This document shows positions 48,728 to 57,240 of a DNA stretch of 64,000 nt, piece after piece (position 1 is the first letter of the stretch; every line of letters begins with the position of its first letter). The stretch covers positions 1 to 64,000 of the forward strand of contig JBBQNK010000001.1 of NCBI GenBank assembly GCA_038329865.1, given 5' to 3'. The notes below the pieces were generated by a model, which was not told the origin of the DNA, did not search any database, and worked only from the letters and a program-made list of their open reading frames with translations. Origin of the DNA: JANMES01 sp038329865 (GTDB taxonomy: Bacteria; Planctomycetota; Phycisphaerae; Tepidisphaerales; Tepidisphaeraceae). Made by a program: the position numbers and the translations under genes.

Positions 48728-49297
48728 ATGCGATTCTCCCCTCTCTGCCTTATCACGATCTGCACGCTGCTCATCGCCGCCGCCCCCGCCACGCAACCCG
48801 CGACCCAACCGTCGAAGCAAGCCGCCGAACGCGCGGAAATTCTCAAGGCCCATGTGAGCACTTTCTCACTCACGCTCGATTTCAACGGCCAGGAGGAAAA
48901 GCCCTACTACCGGCTGTACCTGAGCGTGCCGGAGATGAATTTTAAGATGGAAAAGAATGCGTTCCATCAGCACGTGCAGATCACCGAGGACGAGGCGAAG
49001 AAAATCATCGACCAACTCGTCGCCGGCGGGTTTCTCGATCAGGCTTGGAAAGGCGGCCTGCGAACGCCAATTCCGCCGAACGGCAACTACTACACGATGA
49101 TGGCCCGCGTCACGGGAATCGATCCGCCGACGCAGATCGCGCTGTACGAAGAATACCTTCCCTTCAGCCCGGCGATGTTCGAGCGCTTCGACGGCCTGCG
49201 CAAAGCCCTCGACGGCGACGCCGCAAAAGCAATGGACTTCCTGCTCGGCCGAGTGAGCGGCGAGCGGAAGGAAATCCAAAGAGCCGAGAAAAAATGA
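48728..49297 (+). CDS. Small secreted protein, paralogue of 49652-50233
   Basis: The 189-residue protein has a signal peptide (MRFSPLCLITICTLLIAAAPA) followed by TQPATQPSKQAAER. The mature part has TFSLTLDFNGQEEKPYYRLYLSVP, VQITEDEAKKIIDQLVAGGF and FDGLRKALDGDAAKAMDFLLGRVSG, all of which align with the next gene. No named domain is recognised. It is probably periplasmic. The two copies arose by duplication and are now separated by a nested repeat. Confidence 0.75.
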   Translation: MRFSPLCLITICTLLIAAAPATQPATQPSKQAAERAEILKAHVSTFSLTLDFNGQEEKPYYRLYLSVPEMNFKMEKNAFHQHVQITEDEAKKIIDQLVAGGFLDQAWKGGLRTPIPPNGNYYTMMARVTGIDPPTQIALYEEYLPFSPAMFERFDGLRKALDGDAAKAMDFLLGRVSGERKEIQRAEKK

Positions 49298-49353
49298 TTG
49301 CGCCGGCCATTAGAGCGTATCACTTTCACTTGTATCGGATGTTTTTTCGCAAT

Positions 49354-49583
49354 GTCATCCTGAGGTACTCCGAAGGATCTAGAGCGAGTCAACTTCAGGT
49401 GTAGCGTCATCCCGAGGTACGCCGAGGGATCTCGGATCTCAAACGGTTCTCGTGCTCCCGAGATCCCTCGGCGTACCTCGGGATGACGGAGACAAAACAT
49501 CCGACGCCCGCTGCGGTTGAAGTTGATATGCTCTAGCCGATTGCGCGGGGAGGCTAGATCCTTCGGAGTACCTCAGGATGACG
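49354..49583. repeat. Three-layer nested inverted repeat
   Basis: Outer arms: GTCATCCTGAGGTACTCCGA (49354) and the complement ending at 49583. Middle arms: CTAGAGCGAGTCAACTTCA and TGAAGTTGATATGCTCTAG. Inner arms: CATCCCGAGGTACGCCGAGG and CCTCGGCGTACCTCGGGATG. The right part matches 1-141. The remaining bases of 49298-49651 hold no gene. Confidence 0.85.
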
Positions 49584-49651
49584 ATACACTTGAAGGTGAA
49601 TTGATTTAGTTGATACGCCGGACTATTCACAAGATTTGTAAGGAATCAGCC

Positions 49652-50233
49652 ATGCGAAAAATCGGCCTGCTCATGATCACATTCGTCGCGCTCGCTCTTA
49701 CTTCTGCGCTGCGCGCCGCCGCCCCCGCCACGCAGCCCGCGACGCAGCCTTCCAATCGCACCGCCGCCCGCGTCGAAAAGCTCAAGGCCGACCTCAAGAC
49801 CTTCCAACTTCGACTCCACTACACCGGCGAGCAGGACAAGCCGTTCTACAACCTGCTGCTGACCGTGCCGAACCCGCCGGAGCGGTTTCGTGATGATCCG
49901 TTCGATCCGCAGGTGCAGATCACCGCGAAGGAGGCGGAAAAGATCATCGACCACCTCGCCGGCGACGGTTTCTTCGACCGCGCATTAGACGGCAACCGAA
50001 ACGCCAGCCCGGCGGCGCCCAACGGGCCGTACTACACGCTGATGGTCTGGGTCGATCACAACGGCGAGCAGGATCTGGTTGAAGAATGGCTGCCGGTGGA
50101 TCCGTCGATCTTCCCCCACCTCGACGGCCTGCGAAAAATCCTCGACGGCGAAGCGGCCAAGAGCCTGGATTTGCTGATCAATCGCCTCAGCGGATTTCCG
50201 GAGAAAGCGCACAAAGGGGCTGCAGAAAAATGA
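49652..50233 (+). CDS. Small secreted protein, paralogue of 48728-49297
   Basis: From ATG 49652 (ribosome site AAGGA) the protein has 193 residues, with signal peptide MRKIGLLMITFVALALTSAL and the same TQPATQPS stretch after it. Shared segments are TFQLRLHYTGEQDKPFYNLLLTVP, VQITAKEAEKIIDHLAGDGFFD and LDGLRKILDGEAAKSLDLLINRLSG. Its stop codon is directly followed by the stop codon of the convergent gene at 50234, with no spacer. Function unknown. Confidence 0.75.
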   Translation: MRKIGLLMITFVALALTSALRAAAPATQPATQPSNRTAARVEKLKADLKTFQLRLHYTGEQDKPFYNLLLTVPNPPERFRDDPFDPQVQITAKEAEKIIDHLAGDGFFDRALDGNRNASPAAPNGPYYTLMVWVDHNGEQDLVEEWLPVDPSIFPHLDGLRKILDGEAAKSLDLLINRLSGFPEKAHKGAAEK

Positions 50234-51181
50234 TTATTTTCCATGGTCCGCCGCCGCCGGTTTCGTGGCGGGCGCGGCGAATCCCATCGATTTAGCTTCG
50301 TCGTCAGTCATTTCAAATTTGACGTCCGGTAGAAGTTGATGGCCCTTCAGATCGTACCACTGCTGAAACATCGCCGTCAGAATCGGAGCGGCTTTAGGCC
50401 ATTTGTCATGCCCCATAGTAATGACGGCCAGGTCGCAATTTTTCTCGGCGCCGGGGACGGGAACGCAAATCATAACAGTGATGGCCTGCGTTTTTTTGGC
50501 CTGTGCGAAAAAATATCCGGCACCTTTGCCGAGATCGTGCTTCGTTCCGATGGCGATTACAGTCGGGCCGCCCATTTGAAGTGCCTGTGCGGTGTTATCC
50601 TTATACGCCTGATCAATCCCCGACAGGCCCTGGCGATAAGTTATTTTCATCATCATCGCGTCGGCGATTTTCACATGCCTCTTTGTACCTGTGACCGTCC
50701 ATTCAACGGGAGGAAAGAAAAAGAACGTGTCATATCCGGCCTCGTCGACTTCCCATCCTTTTGGCACGGGAAGCATGGTCAGAGTCTGCAGCGCCACGAA
50801 CTGCCAGGGACCTGCATCGGCGAGGATTTTTGAATGCGATGCGACGCCGGCCGGATCGTCACCGGTGAAGCCGGCTGGGTCGGGCAACTTATCGAGGTGG
50901 CAGGCTTTGGGTAACGCGACGTCCCCGAAAATTTCCGCCTGGGCCAGGATTTGTTCCTCGGCCATGTAATCTTTGAGCTCGGCCGGAGTCATTTTGCCAA
51001 CCGCCACACCGCCACTCGGCGTGGCGTATTTGGCAGCGAGTTCATCGTGCCTGCGTCGCATGTCTACCGATGAAGGCCGTGAAGTTTGCGCTTTAGCGCT
51101 GCCGGCAATTAGGATCACAACCGAAAGGCAAAAGAGCGGCAATTGGCGATGCTTTGCTTTCACGACGTCGGCCCCTTTCAT
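50234..51181 (-). CDS. Secreted protein of unknown function
   Basis: The 315-residue protein has a signal peptide (KHRQLPLFCLSVVILIAGSAKAQ), then QTSRPSSVDMRRRHDELAAKYATPSGG and a mature domain with PWQFVALQTLTMLPVPKGWEVDEAGYDTFFFFPPVEWTVTG and TVMICVPVPGAEKNCDLAVITMGHDKW. The tail is AAPATKPAAADHGK. No family is recognised. It is transcribed towards the 49652 gene and away from the lipase-like gene at 51316, from which it is separated by 134 bases. Confidence 0.7.
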   Translation of the reverse strand: MKGADVVKAKHRQLPLFCLSVVILIAGSAKAQTSRPSSVDMRRRHDELAAKYATPSGGVAVGKMTPAELKDYMAEEQILAQAEIFGDVALPKACHLDKLPDPAGFTGDDPAGVASHSKILADAGPWQFVALQTLTMLPVPKGWEVDEAGYDTFFFFPPVEWTVTGTKRHVKIADAMMMKITYRQGLSGIDQAYKDNTAQALQMGGPTVIAIGTKHDLGKGAGYFFAQAKKTQAITVMICVPVPGAEKNCDLAVITMGHDKWPKAAPILTAMFQQWYDLKGHQLLPDVKFEMTDDEAKSMGFAAPATKPAAADHGK

Positions 51182-51315
51182 GCTGGGAAGTCAAATCATC
51201 AGCACTTTGGGCCGCGAATGCAATTCGCTTCTGAGCGACATCCGCCGGCAATGCGAAACGAAAATCTTTCGCGATTTCAAACAAATCGTTCCTCGTCCCG
51301 CTAAACTTACCCCGC

Positions 51316-52062
51316 ATGTCCCCGATCGTCCTCCATCACGGCCTGTTCGGCACCGACGAGAATCGGCTCGGGCCGTTGCGGCGGTCGTACTGGCACAAAA
51401 TCGACTCGGCCCTGCGGCAGCGCGGGCATCTGGTGATCGCCACGCGCGTACATCCGACGGCCGGCGTGGAGACGCGGGCCCGCGAGCTCAAGCAGCAAAT
51501 TCTCAGCCGGCTCGACGGCGCGGGGCATCGGGAGAAGATCATTCTCATCGCGCACTCCATGGGCGGGCTCGACGCGCGGTACATGGTGAGCAAGCTGGGG
51601 ATGGCGCGGCACGTGTCGGCGATCGTCACCGTCTGCACGCCGCACCGCGGCTCTCCTTACGCGGACTGGATCGAGCGCAACCTCGGCCGGCGCATCGGGC
51701 TATTGCCGGTGGTGCGGAAGCTGGGGATCAACATCGCGGCCGGCATCGATCTGACGACCGAGCGCTGTGCCCGCTTCAATGATGAAGTGCCCGATCATCC
51801 GGACGTTCGGTACGCGTCGATCAATTGCGTTCGCCCGCGCCACCAGATGCCGGCCTTCGCGATGCACTCGCACACGATCATCAACCAAGCCGAGGGCGAA
51901 AACGACGGCCTCGTTTCCGCCAAGAGCGCCGCCTGGGGCGAGCACTGGGGCAGCTGGCCGATCGACCACTGGCAGGCGATCAACCGGCGGTTCACGATTC
52001 TCCACGCGAATGAGGACGTTTCACCAAGATACGTGGAGCTGGTGGAGCGGCTGGAGAAGTGA
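51316..52062 (+). CDS. Alpha/beta-hydrolase, lipase-like
   Basis: The 248-residue protein resembles bacterial triacylglycerol lipases (LipA type): IVLHHGLFGTDE forms the oxyanion loop (HHG), AHSMGGLDARYMVSKLG is the nucleophile elbow (Ser near residue 81), VTVCTPHRGSP follows, and ENDGLVS and WPIDHWQ offer the Asp and His. It lacks a signal peptide and is shorter than secreted lipases. It should hydrolyse an ester; the substrate is unknown. Confidence 0.9.
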   Translation: MSPIVLHHGLFGTDENRLGPLRRSYWHKIDSALRQRGHLVIATRVHPTAGVETRARELKQQILSRLDGAGHREKIILIAHSMGGLDARYMVSKLGMARHVSAIVTVCTPHRGSPYADWIERNLGRRIGLLPVVRKLGINIAAGIDLTTERCARFNDEVPDHPDVRYASINCVRPRHQMPAFAMHSHTIINQAEGENDGLVSAKSAAWGEHWGSWPIDHWQAINRRFTILHANEDVSPRYVELVERLEK

Positions 52063-52182
52063 GTCGTGATTCGTGTGTGCGGACTTTCAATTTCTTTTCT
52101 CGTCTTCGGTGGCACAGACATTCCTGTCTGTGACGAAGCGATGTACTCATCGATTCGTATCTTCAAAACCAAACCGGTAAAG

Positions 52183-52273
52183 TGAACGCGGAGCCGCGGA
52201 GACGCAGAGAAGAAAAAACAGAAGAAGATTTCTCCATGCTTCTCTTCTCTGCGTCTCCGCGTCTCCGCGTTCA
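52183..52273. repeat. TGAACGCGGAG...CTCCGCGTTCA inverted repeat
   Basis: TGAACGCGGAGCCGCGGAGACGCAG on the left and CTGCGTCTCCGCGTCTCCGCGTTCA on the right make a long hairpin in the gap between converging genes. It is a GC-rich relative of the ACACAGAG family. Confidence 0.8.
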
Positions 52274-52322
52274 TTCCTCTTCCTTCGCCGCCCGACACAG
52301 CCGGGAATGCAAAGCGCAGAAA

Positions 52323-52355
52323 AAAGCCCGAACGACTTTTCGTCATTCGGGCTTT
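52323..52355 (-). terminator. Intrinsic terminator of the PilZ gene
   Basis: AAAGCCCGAA (52323-52332) and TTCGGGCTTT (52346-52355) form a stem; on the minus strand it is followed by TTTTTT-type sequence. On the plus strand AATTT follows, so weak bidirectional action is possible. Confidence 0.8.
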
Positions 52356-52362
52356 AATTTAT

Positions 52363-52402
52363 CGTTTCGAATTTCAATCGAATTTCGAATTTCGTCATTC
52401 GA
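52363..52402. repeat. AT-rich GAATTTCGAATTTC repeat
   Basis: Tandem and inverted copies of GAATTTC lie between the terminator and the PilZ stop codon. It is a further example of the word-based intergenic repeats in this window. Confidence 0.6.
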
Positions 52403-52409
52403 GTTTCTC

Positions 52410-52760
52410 TTACGCCGCCATCGGCAGCGGATCGAACTCCACCGCCAGGCGGTAGCCGATGCCGCTCGGGTCGCAGCGGATGACTCGGCCGAAGGCGTCC
52501 CAGCCGCGGTTGGTGCCTTGCGGGGGGAAGAAGACGCTCAGCCGCTCGCCGGCTTTGATCGCGATGTTGCTGATCGCGCTCAGGCCGCCCAGCGAAAGGT
52601 CGCGGAGTGCCAAACTCAGGTGCGGGTTCTGGCGAGCTTCGATGCTGTGATCCATGCGCTTGCTCTCAACGCGGGCGTGAATTTCCTTCCGCGGAAAGAC
52701 GCGACGCTCGGCCCCCTGGGCTTCCATAAACGGACTTGGCATTTTGAGAACCGCGACCAT
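52410..52760 (-). CDS. PilZ domain protein (cyclic-di-GMP binding)
   Basis: From ATG 52760 (AGGAG eight bases before) the protein has 116 residues. ERRVFPRKEIHARVESK has the RxxxR motif and RDLSLGGLSAISN the (D/N)xSxxG motif of PilZ c-di-GMP receptors, followed by the beta-barrel strands. It is a single-domain PilZ and so probably acts by binding a partner. An upstream GTG has no room for a ribosome site. Divergent from cobA. Confidence 0.92.
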   Translation of the reverse strand: MVAVLKMPSPFMEAQGAERRVFPRKEIHARVESKRMDHSIEARQNPHLSLALRDLSLGGLSAISNIAIKAGERLSVFFPPQGTNRGWDAFGRVIRCDPSGIGYRLAVEFDPLPMAA

Positions 52761-52866
52761 ATTGCACACTCCTGATATGCTGTGCTCTGTACTTTGATCT
52801 GATCGACCACTACAGCGTTAGAGTTTACCCATTGTGTTATTTTGATTTATCGGAACAGGCGCGATC

Positions 52867-54429
52867 ATGGCGGTAGGAAAAGTGTATTTAGTTGGTGCCG
52901 GCCCGGGCGATCCGGGGCTCATCACCGTTAAAGGGGCGAGATTATTGGCACTGGCCGATGTCGTGGTCTACGACTACCTGGCTAATCCGCGGTTACTGGC
53001 GCACGCGCCGACCGCGCAAAAAATATACGTCGGCAAGCAGGCGGCCAGTCACTCGATGACGCAGGAGCAGATCAATGCCGTGCTGATCGAGCACGGATTG
53101 GCGGGAAAAAACGTAGTCCGATTAAAAGGCGGCGACCCGTTCATCTTCGGACGCGGCGGTGAAGAATGCCTGGCGCTTTCGCAAGCCGGCGTTCCGTTCG
53201 AGGTCGTCCCCGGCATCACCGCGGCCATCGCCGGGCCGGCCTACGCGGGCATTCCCGTCACGCACCGCGACTTCAACTCCTCTTTCACGTTCATCACCGG
53301 CCACGAAAAAGAAGAGGAGTATAAGGACGAAGAATCCAAAGCCCGCGGCGCGGCTGCGGGATCTTCCGATCTCGACTGGACATCAATCGCCAAGCTGCCT
53401 TGCATCGCGTTCTACATGGGCGTGAAATCGCTCCCGCGGATCTGCGCGAAACTGATCGAGCACGGCATGAATCCCGCGACGCCTGCCGCGACCATCCGCT
53501 GGGGCACGATGCCCAAGCAGCAAACGGTCGTTGCGACGCTCGACACGCTGCCCGCACAAGTCGCCGCCGCCGGGCTGAAGCCGCCGGCGATCACGATCAT
53601 CGGCCAGGTCGTCTCGCTCCGGCAGAGCATGAACTGGTTCGAGACGCGGCCGCTGTTCGGCCAGACGATCGTCGTCACCCGCACGCGCCAGCAGGCGAGC
53701 GAACTCTCCACGCAGCTCGAAGATCTAGGCGCGAACGTGATCGAAGCACCCACGATCGAAATCGGCGAGCCCGCCGACTGGTCAGCGGTGGACGCCTCGC
53801 TGCGCCGCGCCGACGAGTACAACTGGATCATCTTCACCAGCGCCGCCGGTGTGACGGCGACGAAAAACCGCCTCCTCGCGATCGGCCAAGACGTCCGCGC
53901 CTTCGGCCACGCGAAAATCGCCGTCATCGGCAGCGCCACCGCCGCCGCCGTCCGCGAACAACTCGGCCTGCGGGTCGATCTCTGCCCGCCATCCTTCGTC
54001 GCCGAGGCCCTGGCCGAGGAACTCGTAAAACTCGGCGTGGCCGGCAAAACATTCCTGCTCCTGCGGGCCGACATCGCAAGACCGCTCCTCCGCGAGCGCC
54101 TGCAGGAAGCCGCCGCCGCGGAAGTGAACGATGTCCCCGTCTACGAAACCCGCCCCGCCACCGGTTTGCCGGCCGAACTCCTCACCGCCCTGGCCGCGAA
54201 AGAAGTGACAGCCGTCACCTTCACCAGCAGCAGCACCGCGAAAAACCTCGCCGCGTTGCTCGGCCCGGATTACCGCGAGAAATTAGCCGACATAAAAATC
54301 ATCAGCATCGGCCCGATCACGTCGCAGACGCTGATCGATTTAGGATTGCCGCCGACGGTCGAGGCGAAGGTGTTTAATATCGTGGGGCTGGTGAAGTCCC
54401 TCACGGAATCCGCACCCAAGCGCTCATGA
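52867..54429 (+). CDS. cobA-hemD: Fused uroporphyrinogen-III methyltransferase / uroporphyrinogen-III synthase
   Basis: Residues about 1-250 are CobA/SUMT: VYLVGAGPGDPGLITVKGARLL, VVRLKGGDPFIFGRGGEECLAL and VVPGITAAIAGPAYAGIPVTHR. It methylates uroporphyrinogen III to precorrin-2 using SAM. Residues about 260-520 are HemD, with TRTRQQASELSTQLEDLGANVIEAPTIEI and VTFTSSSTAKNLAALLG. HemD cyclises hydroxymethylbilane. The fusion couples making the ring and diverting it to siroheme or cobalamin. An insert EEEYKDEESKARGAAAGSSDLDW lies in the CobA part. The gene overlaps the next by ATGA. Confidence 0.95.
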   Translation: MAVGKVYLVGAGPGDPGLITVKGARLLALADVVVYDYLANPRLLAHAPTAQKIYVGKQAASHSMTQEQINAVLIEHGLAGKNVVRLKGGDPFIFGRGGEECLALSQAGVPFEVVPGITAAIAGPAYAGIPVTHRDFNSSFTFITGHEKEEEYKDEESKARGAAAGSSDLDWTSIAKLPCIAFYMGVKSLPRICAKLIEHGMNPATPAATIRWGTMPKQQTVVATLDTLPAQVAAAGLKPPAITIIGQVVSLRQSMNWFETRPLFGQTIVVTRTRQQASELSTQLEDLGANVIEAPTIEIGEPADWSAVDASLRRADEYNWIIFTSAAGVTATKNRLLAIGQDVRAFGHAKIAVIGSATAAAVREQLGLRVDLCPPSFVAEALAEELVKLGVAGKTFLLLRADIARPLLRERLQEAAAAEVNDVPVYETRPATGLPAELLTALAAKEVTAVTFTSSSTAKNLAALLGPDYREKLADIKIISIGPITSQTLIDLGLPPTVEAKVFNIVGLVKSLTESAPKRS

Positions 54430-54824
54430 GTTCCGCTGCCGAACAAATTCGAGATTCATTCATCGAGCATCGGATCGGGCGATCGTTTCAGGTCGGCGCC
54501 TTTGTCGACTGCTTGATCGCGCTTTGCGAGCAACACACTTGGATTTCCGGCCGCGCGGTTCGAGCAGACGCAATCGAATTCACTGCCGGTGACGGGAGCA
54601 ATACGCAGATAGAACTCCAAAACGCCAGAGGCATATTTCGAGCGACGTGTGCTCGGCTGGCGACATTCGCTCACGAGCATGGGGGTGTTCCGGTTGAACT
54701 CTACGGCGGCAATCATCAAATCCCGTTTCCTTGCGCCAACGACCCAGGCGAACGATTATCGCTCGTCTTCACTAACACGACCCGCCAGCAGACGTTTCGG
54801 ATCGAAAGGATTCGACGCGATTGA
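54426..54824 (+). CDS. Hypothetical cytoplasmic protein coupled to cobA-hemD
   Basis: The 132-residue protein has no signal or membrane segment and no motif that I recognise. Residues about 85-125 (FAHEHGGVPVELYGGNHQIPFP...RLSLVFTNTTRQQTFRIERI) look like beta-strands. The ATGA overlap with cobA-hemD and the TTGA junction to the next gene imply membership of one operon. Function unknown. Confidence 0.7.
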   Translation: MSSAAEQIRDSFIEHRIGRSFQVGAFVDCLIALCEQHTWISGRAVRADAIEFTAGDGSNTQIELQNARGIFRATCARLATFAHEHGGVPVELYGGNHQIPFPCANDPGERLSLVFTNTTRQQTFRIERIRRD

Positions 54825-54886
54825 GCATTCTGCGTTATTACTGTGATTTCTTGCCGTCTTTAGCGGTTGCCGATAGCCTCCCCTCC

Positions 54887-55690
54887 ATGGGCTTCCTCTC
54901 CGGCGTTTTGGTCGGCCTGCTCGGCTCGGCTGTCGTCAGTGGGATCGTCGCGGCGATCTATTATCGTCGGTACGATCGGCTGCAGCGGCGCGCGCTGCAG
55001 GCGGAGCGGCTTGCGGAGCTCGGCACGCTTACCGGCGGGCTGGCGCATGAAATTAAAAATCCGCTCTCGACCGTGCAGCTTAATCTGCAATTGCTGCAGG
55101 AAGATCTGGATCCCTCGCAGCCGGCCCACTCGCGGCTGATCAAGCGGCTCTCGACCGTGCGTCGGGAAACGTCGCGGCTTAAGGATATTCTCGACGATTT
55201 TCTCCGCTTCGCCGGCAAGCTGGAGATCGAGCGCAAGCCGGTGGAGCTCGGCGAGATGCTCGAGGAGCTGGTCGATTTTTTCTCGCCGCAGGCGCAGCTC
55301 CAGCGCGTGCAGCTTCGGCTGAAGGAGCCCGACGAGCCGCTGGTGGCGCCGATCGATCAGCGGCTGATCAAGCAGTCGGTGCTGAACCTGATGATCAACG
55401 CCGCCCAGGCGATCGGCGAACGTGGCGGGGAGATCATGCTCTCCGTCCGCCGCGACGGGCGGTACGCGGTGATCGACGTGATCGACACCGGCCCGGGCAT
55501 CGCCGCCGACGTGCTGGACCAAATCTTCAACGCCTACTACTCCACCAAGCGCGGCGGCACGGGGCTCGGCCTGGCGATCACCAAGCGCATCGCCGAAGAA
55601 CACGGCGGGCGGATCGAAGTGGAAAGCGAAATCGGCAAGGGGACGGCGTTTTCAATCTTTCTGCCGCTGGATCCGGCCGAAGAGAAATGA
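54887..55690 (+). CDS. Sensor histidine kinase (HisKA-HATPase, PAS-less)
   Basis: From ATG 54887 the protein has 267 residues; an upstream TTG at 54821 would add 22. One N-terminal membrane helix (FLSGVLVGLLGSAVVSGIVAAIYY) precedes a HisKA domain with His 54 in LAHEIKNPL, then an HATPase domain with NLMINAAQAI, DTGPGIAADVLD and GGTGLGLAITKRIAEEHGG. There is almost no outer sensor part. The partner is the NtrC-like regulator encoded 158 bases downstream. Its stop codon TGA is the first triplet of the following repeat. Confidence 0.92.
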   Translation: MGFLSGVLVGLLGSAVVSGIVAAIYYRRYDRLQRRALQAERLAELGTLTGGLAHEIKNPLSTVQLNLQLLQEDLDPSQPAHSRLIKRLSTVRRETSRLKDILDDFLRFAGKLEIERKPVELGEMLEELVDFFSPQAQLQRVQLRLKEPDEPLVAPIDQRLIKQSVLNLMINAAQAIGERGGEIMLSVRRDGRYAVIDVIDTGPGIAADVLDQIFNAYYSTKRGGTGLGLAITKRIAEEHGGRIEVESEIGKGTAFSIFLPLDPAEEK

Positions 55691-55780
55691 ACACAGAGAC
55701 ACAGAGGCACAGAGAAAGCGCAGAGTAATGCCCAATTGATTTTTCCTCGCTTTCTCTGTGCCTCTGTGTCTCTGTGTTCA
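55688..55780. repeat. TGAACACAGAGACACAGAG inverted repeat
   Basis: TGAACACAGAGACACAGAGG and CCTCTGTGTCTCTGTGTTCA are perfectly complementary 20-base ends, with GCACAGAGAAAGCG and CGCTTTCTCTGTG continuing inward. It starts with the stop codon of the histidine kinase gene and ends about 70 bases before the NtrC gene. Confidence 0.9.
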
Positions 55781-55847
55781 ATCCCGCATTCTTGTGATCG
55801 CCATTTCGTGTTCTTCGTGACTTCGTGGTAAATTCCCGCTCCTGATT

Positions 55848-57212
55848 ATGCCCGATACGAAATCCTCCATCCTGGTCGTCGACGACGAGCGCGAACACGC
55901 TGACGTGATGAGCGAAGCCCTTTCGCGCCTCGGCCATCGCACGGAGCTGGCCTACAACCTCGCCGAGGCCAAGGCCAAGCTGGAGAAAAAGAAATTCGAC
56001 GTGATCGTGACCGACCTGATGATGGACGGCCGGCGCGACGGGCTGGAAGTGCTGCGGCTGAGCAAGGATCTCCATCCCGCGCCGCCGGTGGTGCTCGTCA
56101 CCGCCCATGCAGATATTCCCACCTGCAAGCAGGCGCTCAACGAAGGCGCTTACGATTACATCGAAAAGCCGCTCGATCTGGATTACTTTCGCGCCCAGGT
56201 CAACCGCGCGGCCGAGAGGGCGGAGCTGGCGAAGCAGAACCAGATTTTGCAGGAACAGATCATCGACTCGGCCGGGTTCGAAGGAATCATCGGCACGAGC
56301 GCGGTGATGCAGAAGGTCGTTCAAACCGCCCGGCAGGTGGCGAACAGTGACATCCCCGTGCTGATCATGGGCGAAAGCGGCACGGGCAAGGAGCTCGTCG
56401 CCCGGGCGATCCACAACAACAGCAAACGCCGCAAGCAGCGGCTTGTAACGCTCAACTGCGCCGGCCTGAGCGAATCGATTCTGGAAGACGAACTCTTCGG
56501 CCACGTGAAGGGCGCGTTCACCGGCGCACAGAGCGACCGTGAAGGCCGCTTCGAGCACGCCGACGGCGGCACGCTCTTTCTCGACGAGATCGGCGACATG
56601 CCCGCCGCCATGCAGGCCAAGCTGCTGCGCGTTTTGGAGAACGGCGAAGTCGTCCGCCTCGGCAGCAACGAGCCGATCCAGGTAGACGTGCGGATCATCA
56701 GCGCGACCAATCGCAACCTCGACGAGATGGTGGCCGAGCGAACGTTCCGCGAGGATTTATTCTTCCGCATTAAGGGCGCGACGATCTTCATCGCGCCGCT
56801 CCGCGAGCGCCGCGAAGATATCCCGCTGCTGATCCACTATTTCCTGCAACAGTCGGCCGAGAAATACGGCAAGCACATTGAAGGATTGCAGCCCGAAGTC
56901 CAGCAGATGCTGATGGCCAACGGCTGGCGGGGAAACGTGCGGCAACTGAAGAACGCGATCGAAAACATGATCGTGATGGCGACTGGCCCGCAGCTCACGA
57001 TCGACACGCTGCCGGCCGACATCCGCCCCAAGCCGACCGACACCCCCGGAGGCATGACCAACCTCGTCGGCATCAGCATCACGCAGGCGGAAAAGGAACT
57101 GATCCGCAACACGCTGAAGCTCGTCAACGGCAACCGTGAGCAGGCCGCCAAAATTTTGGACATCGGCGAGCGGACGCTGTATCGCAAGATCAAAGAATAC
57201 GATTTGAATTGA
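55848..57212 (+). CDS. NtrC-family sigma-54-dependent response regulator
   Basis: The 454-residue protein has a receiver domain (VVDDE at 11-14, phosphorylated Asp 56 in VTDLMMD, Thr 85, Lys 107), an AAA+ domain with GESGTGKE (175-182), the sigma-54 contact GAFTGA (222-227) and GTLFLDEIGD (241-250), and a Fis-type helix-turn-helix at the end (NGNREQAAKILDIGERTLYRKIKEY). When phosphorylated it should activate sigma-54 promoters. Targets are unknown. It pairs with the upstream kinase. Confidence 0.96.
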   Translation: MPDTKSSILVVDDEREHADVMSEALSRLGHRTELAYNLAEAKAKLEKKKFDVIVTDLMMDGRRDGLEVLRLSKDLHPAPPVVLVTAHADIPTCKQALNEGAYDYIEKPLDLDYFRAQVNRAAERAELAKQNQILQEQIIDSAGFEGIIGTSAVMQKVVQTARQVANSDIPVLIMGESGTGKELVARAIHNNSKRRKQRLVTLNCAGLSESILEDELFGHVKGAFTGAQSDREGRFEHADGGTLFLDEIGDMPAAMQAKLLRVLENGEVVRLGSNEPIQVDVRIISATNRNLDEMVAERTFREDLFFRIKGATIFIAPLRERREDIPLLIHYFLQQSAEKYGKHIEGLQPEVQQMLMANGWRGNVRQLKNAIENMIVMATGPQLTIDTLPADIRPKPTDTPGGMTNLVGISITQAEKELIRNTLKLVNGNREQAAKILDIGERTLYRKIKEYDLN

Positions 57213-57240
57213 TCGTCAATCGCTCTCCCGGAGGCACGCG

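Noticed and set aside
49298..49651. CRISPR array
   Set aside because: The repeats are inverted and nested, not direct repeats with unique spacers of constant size.
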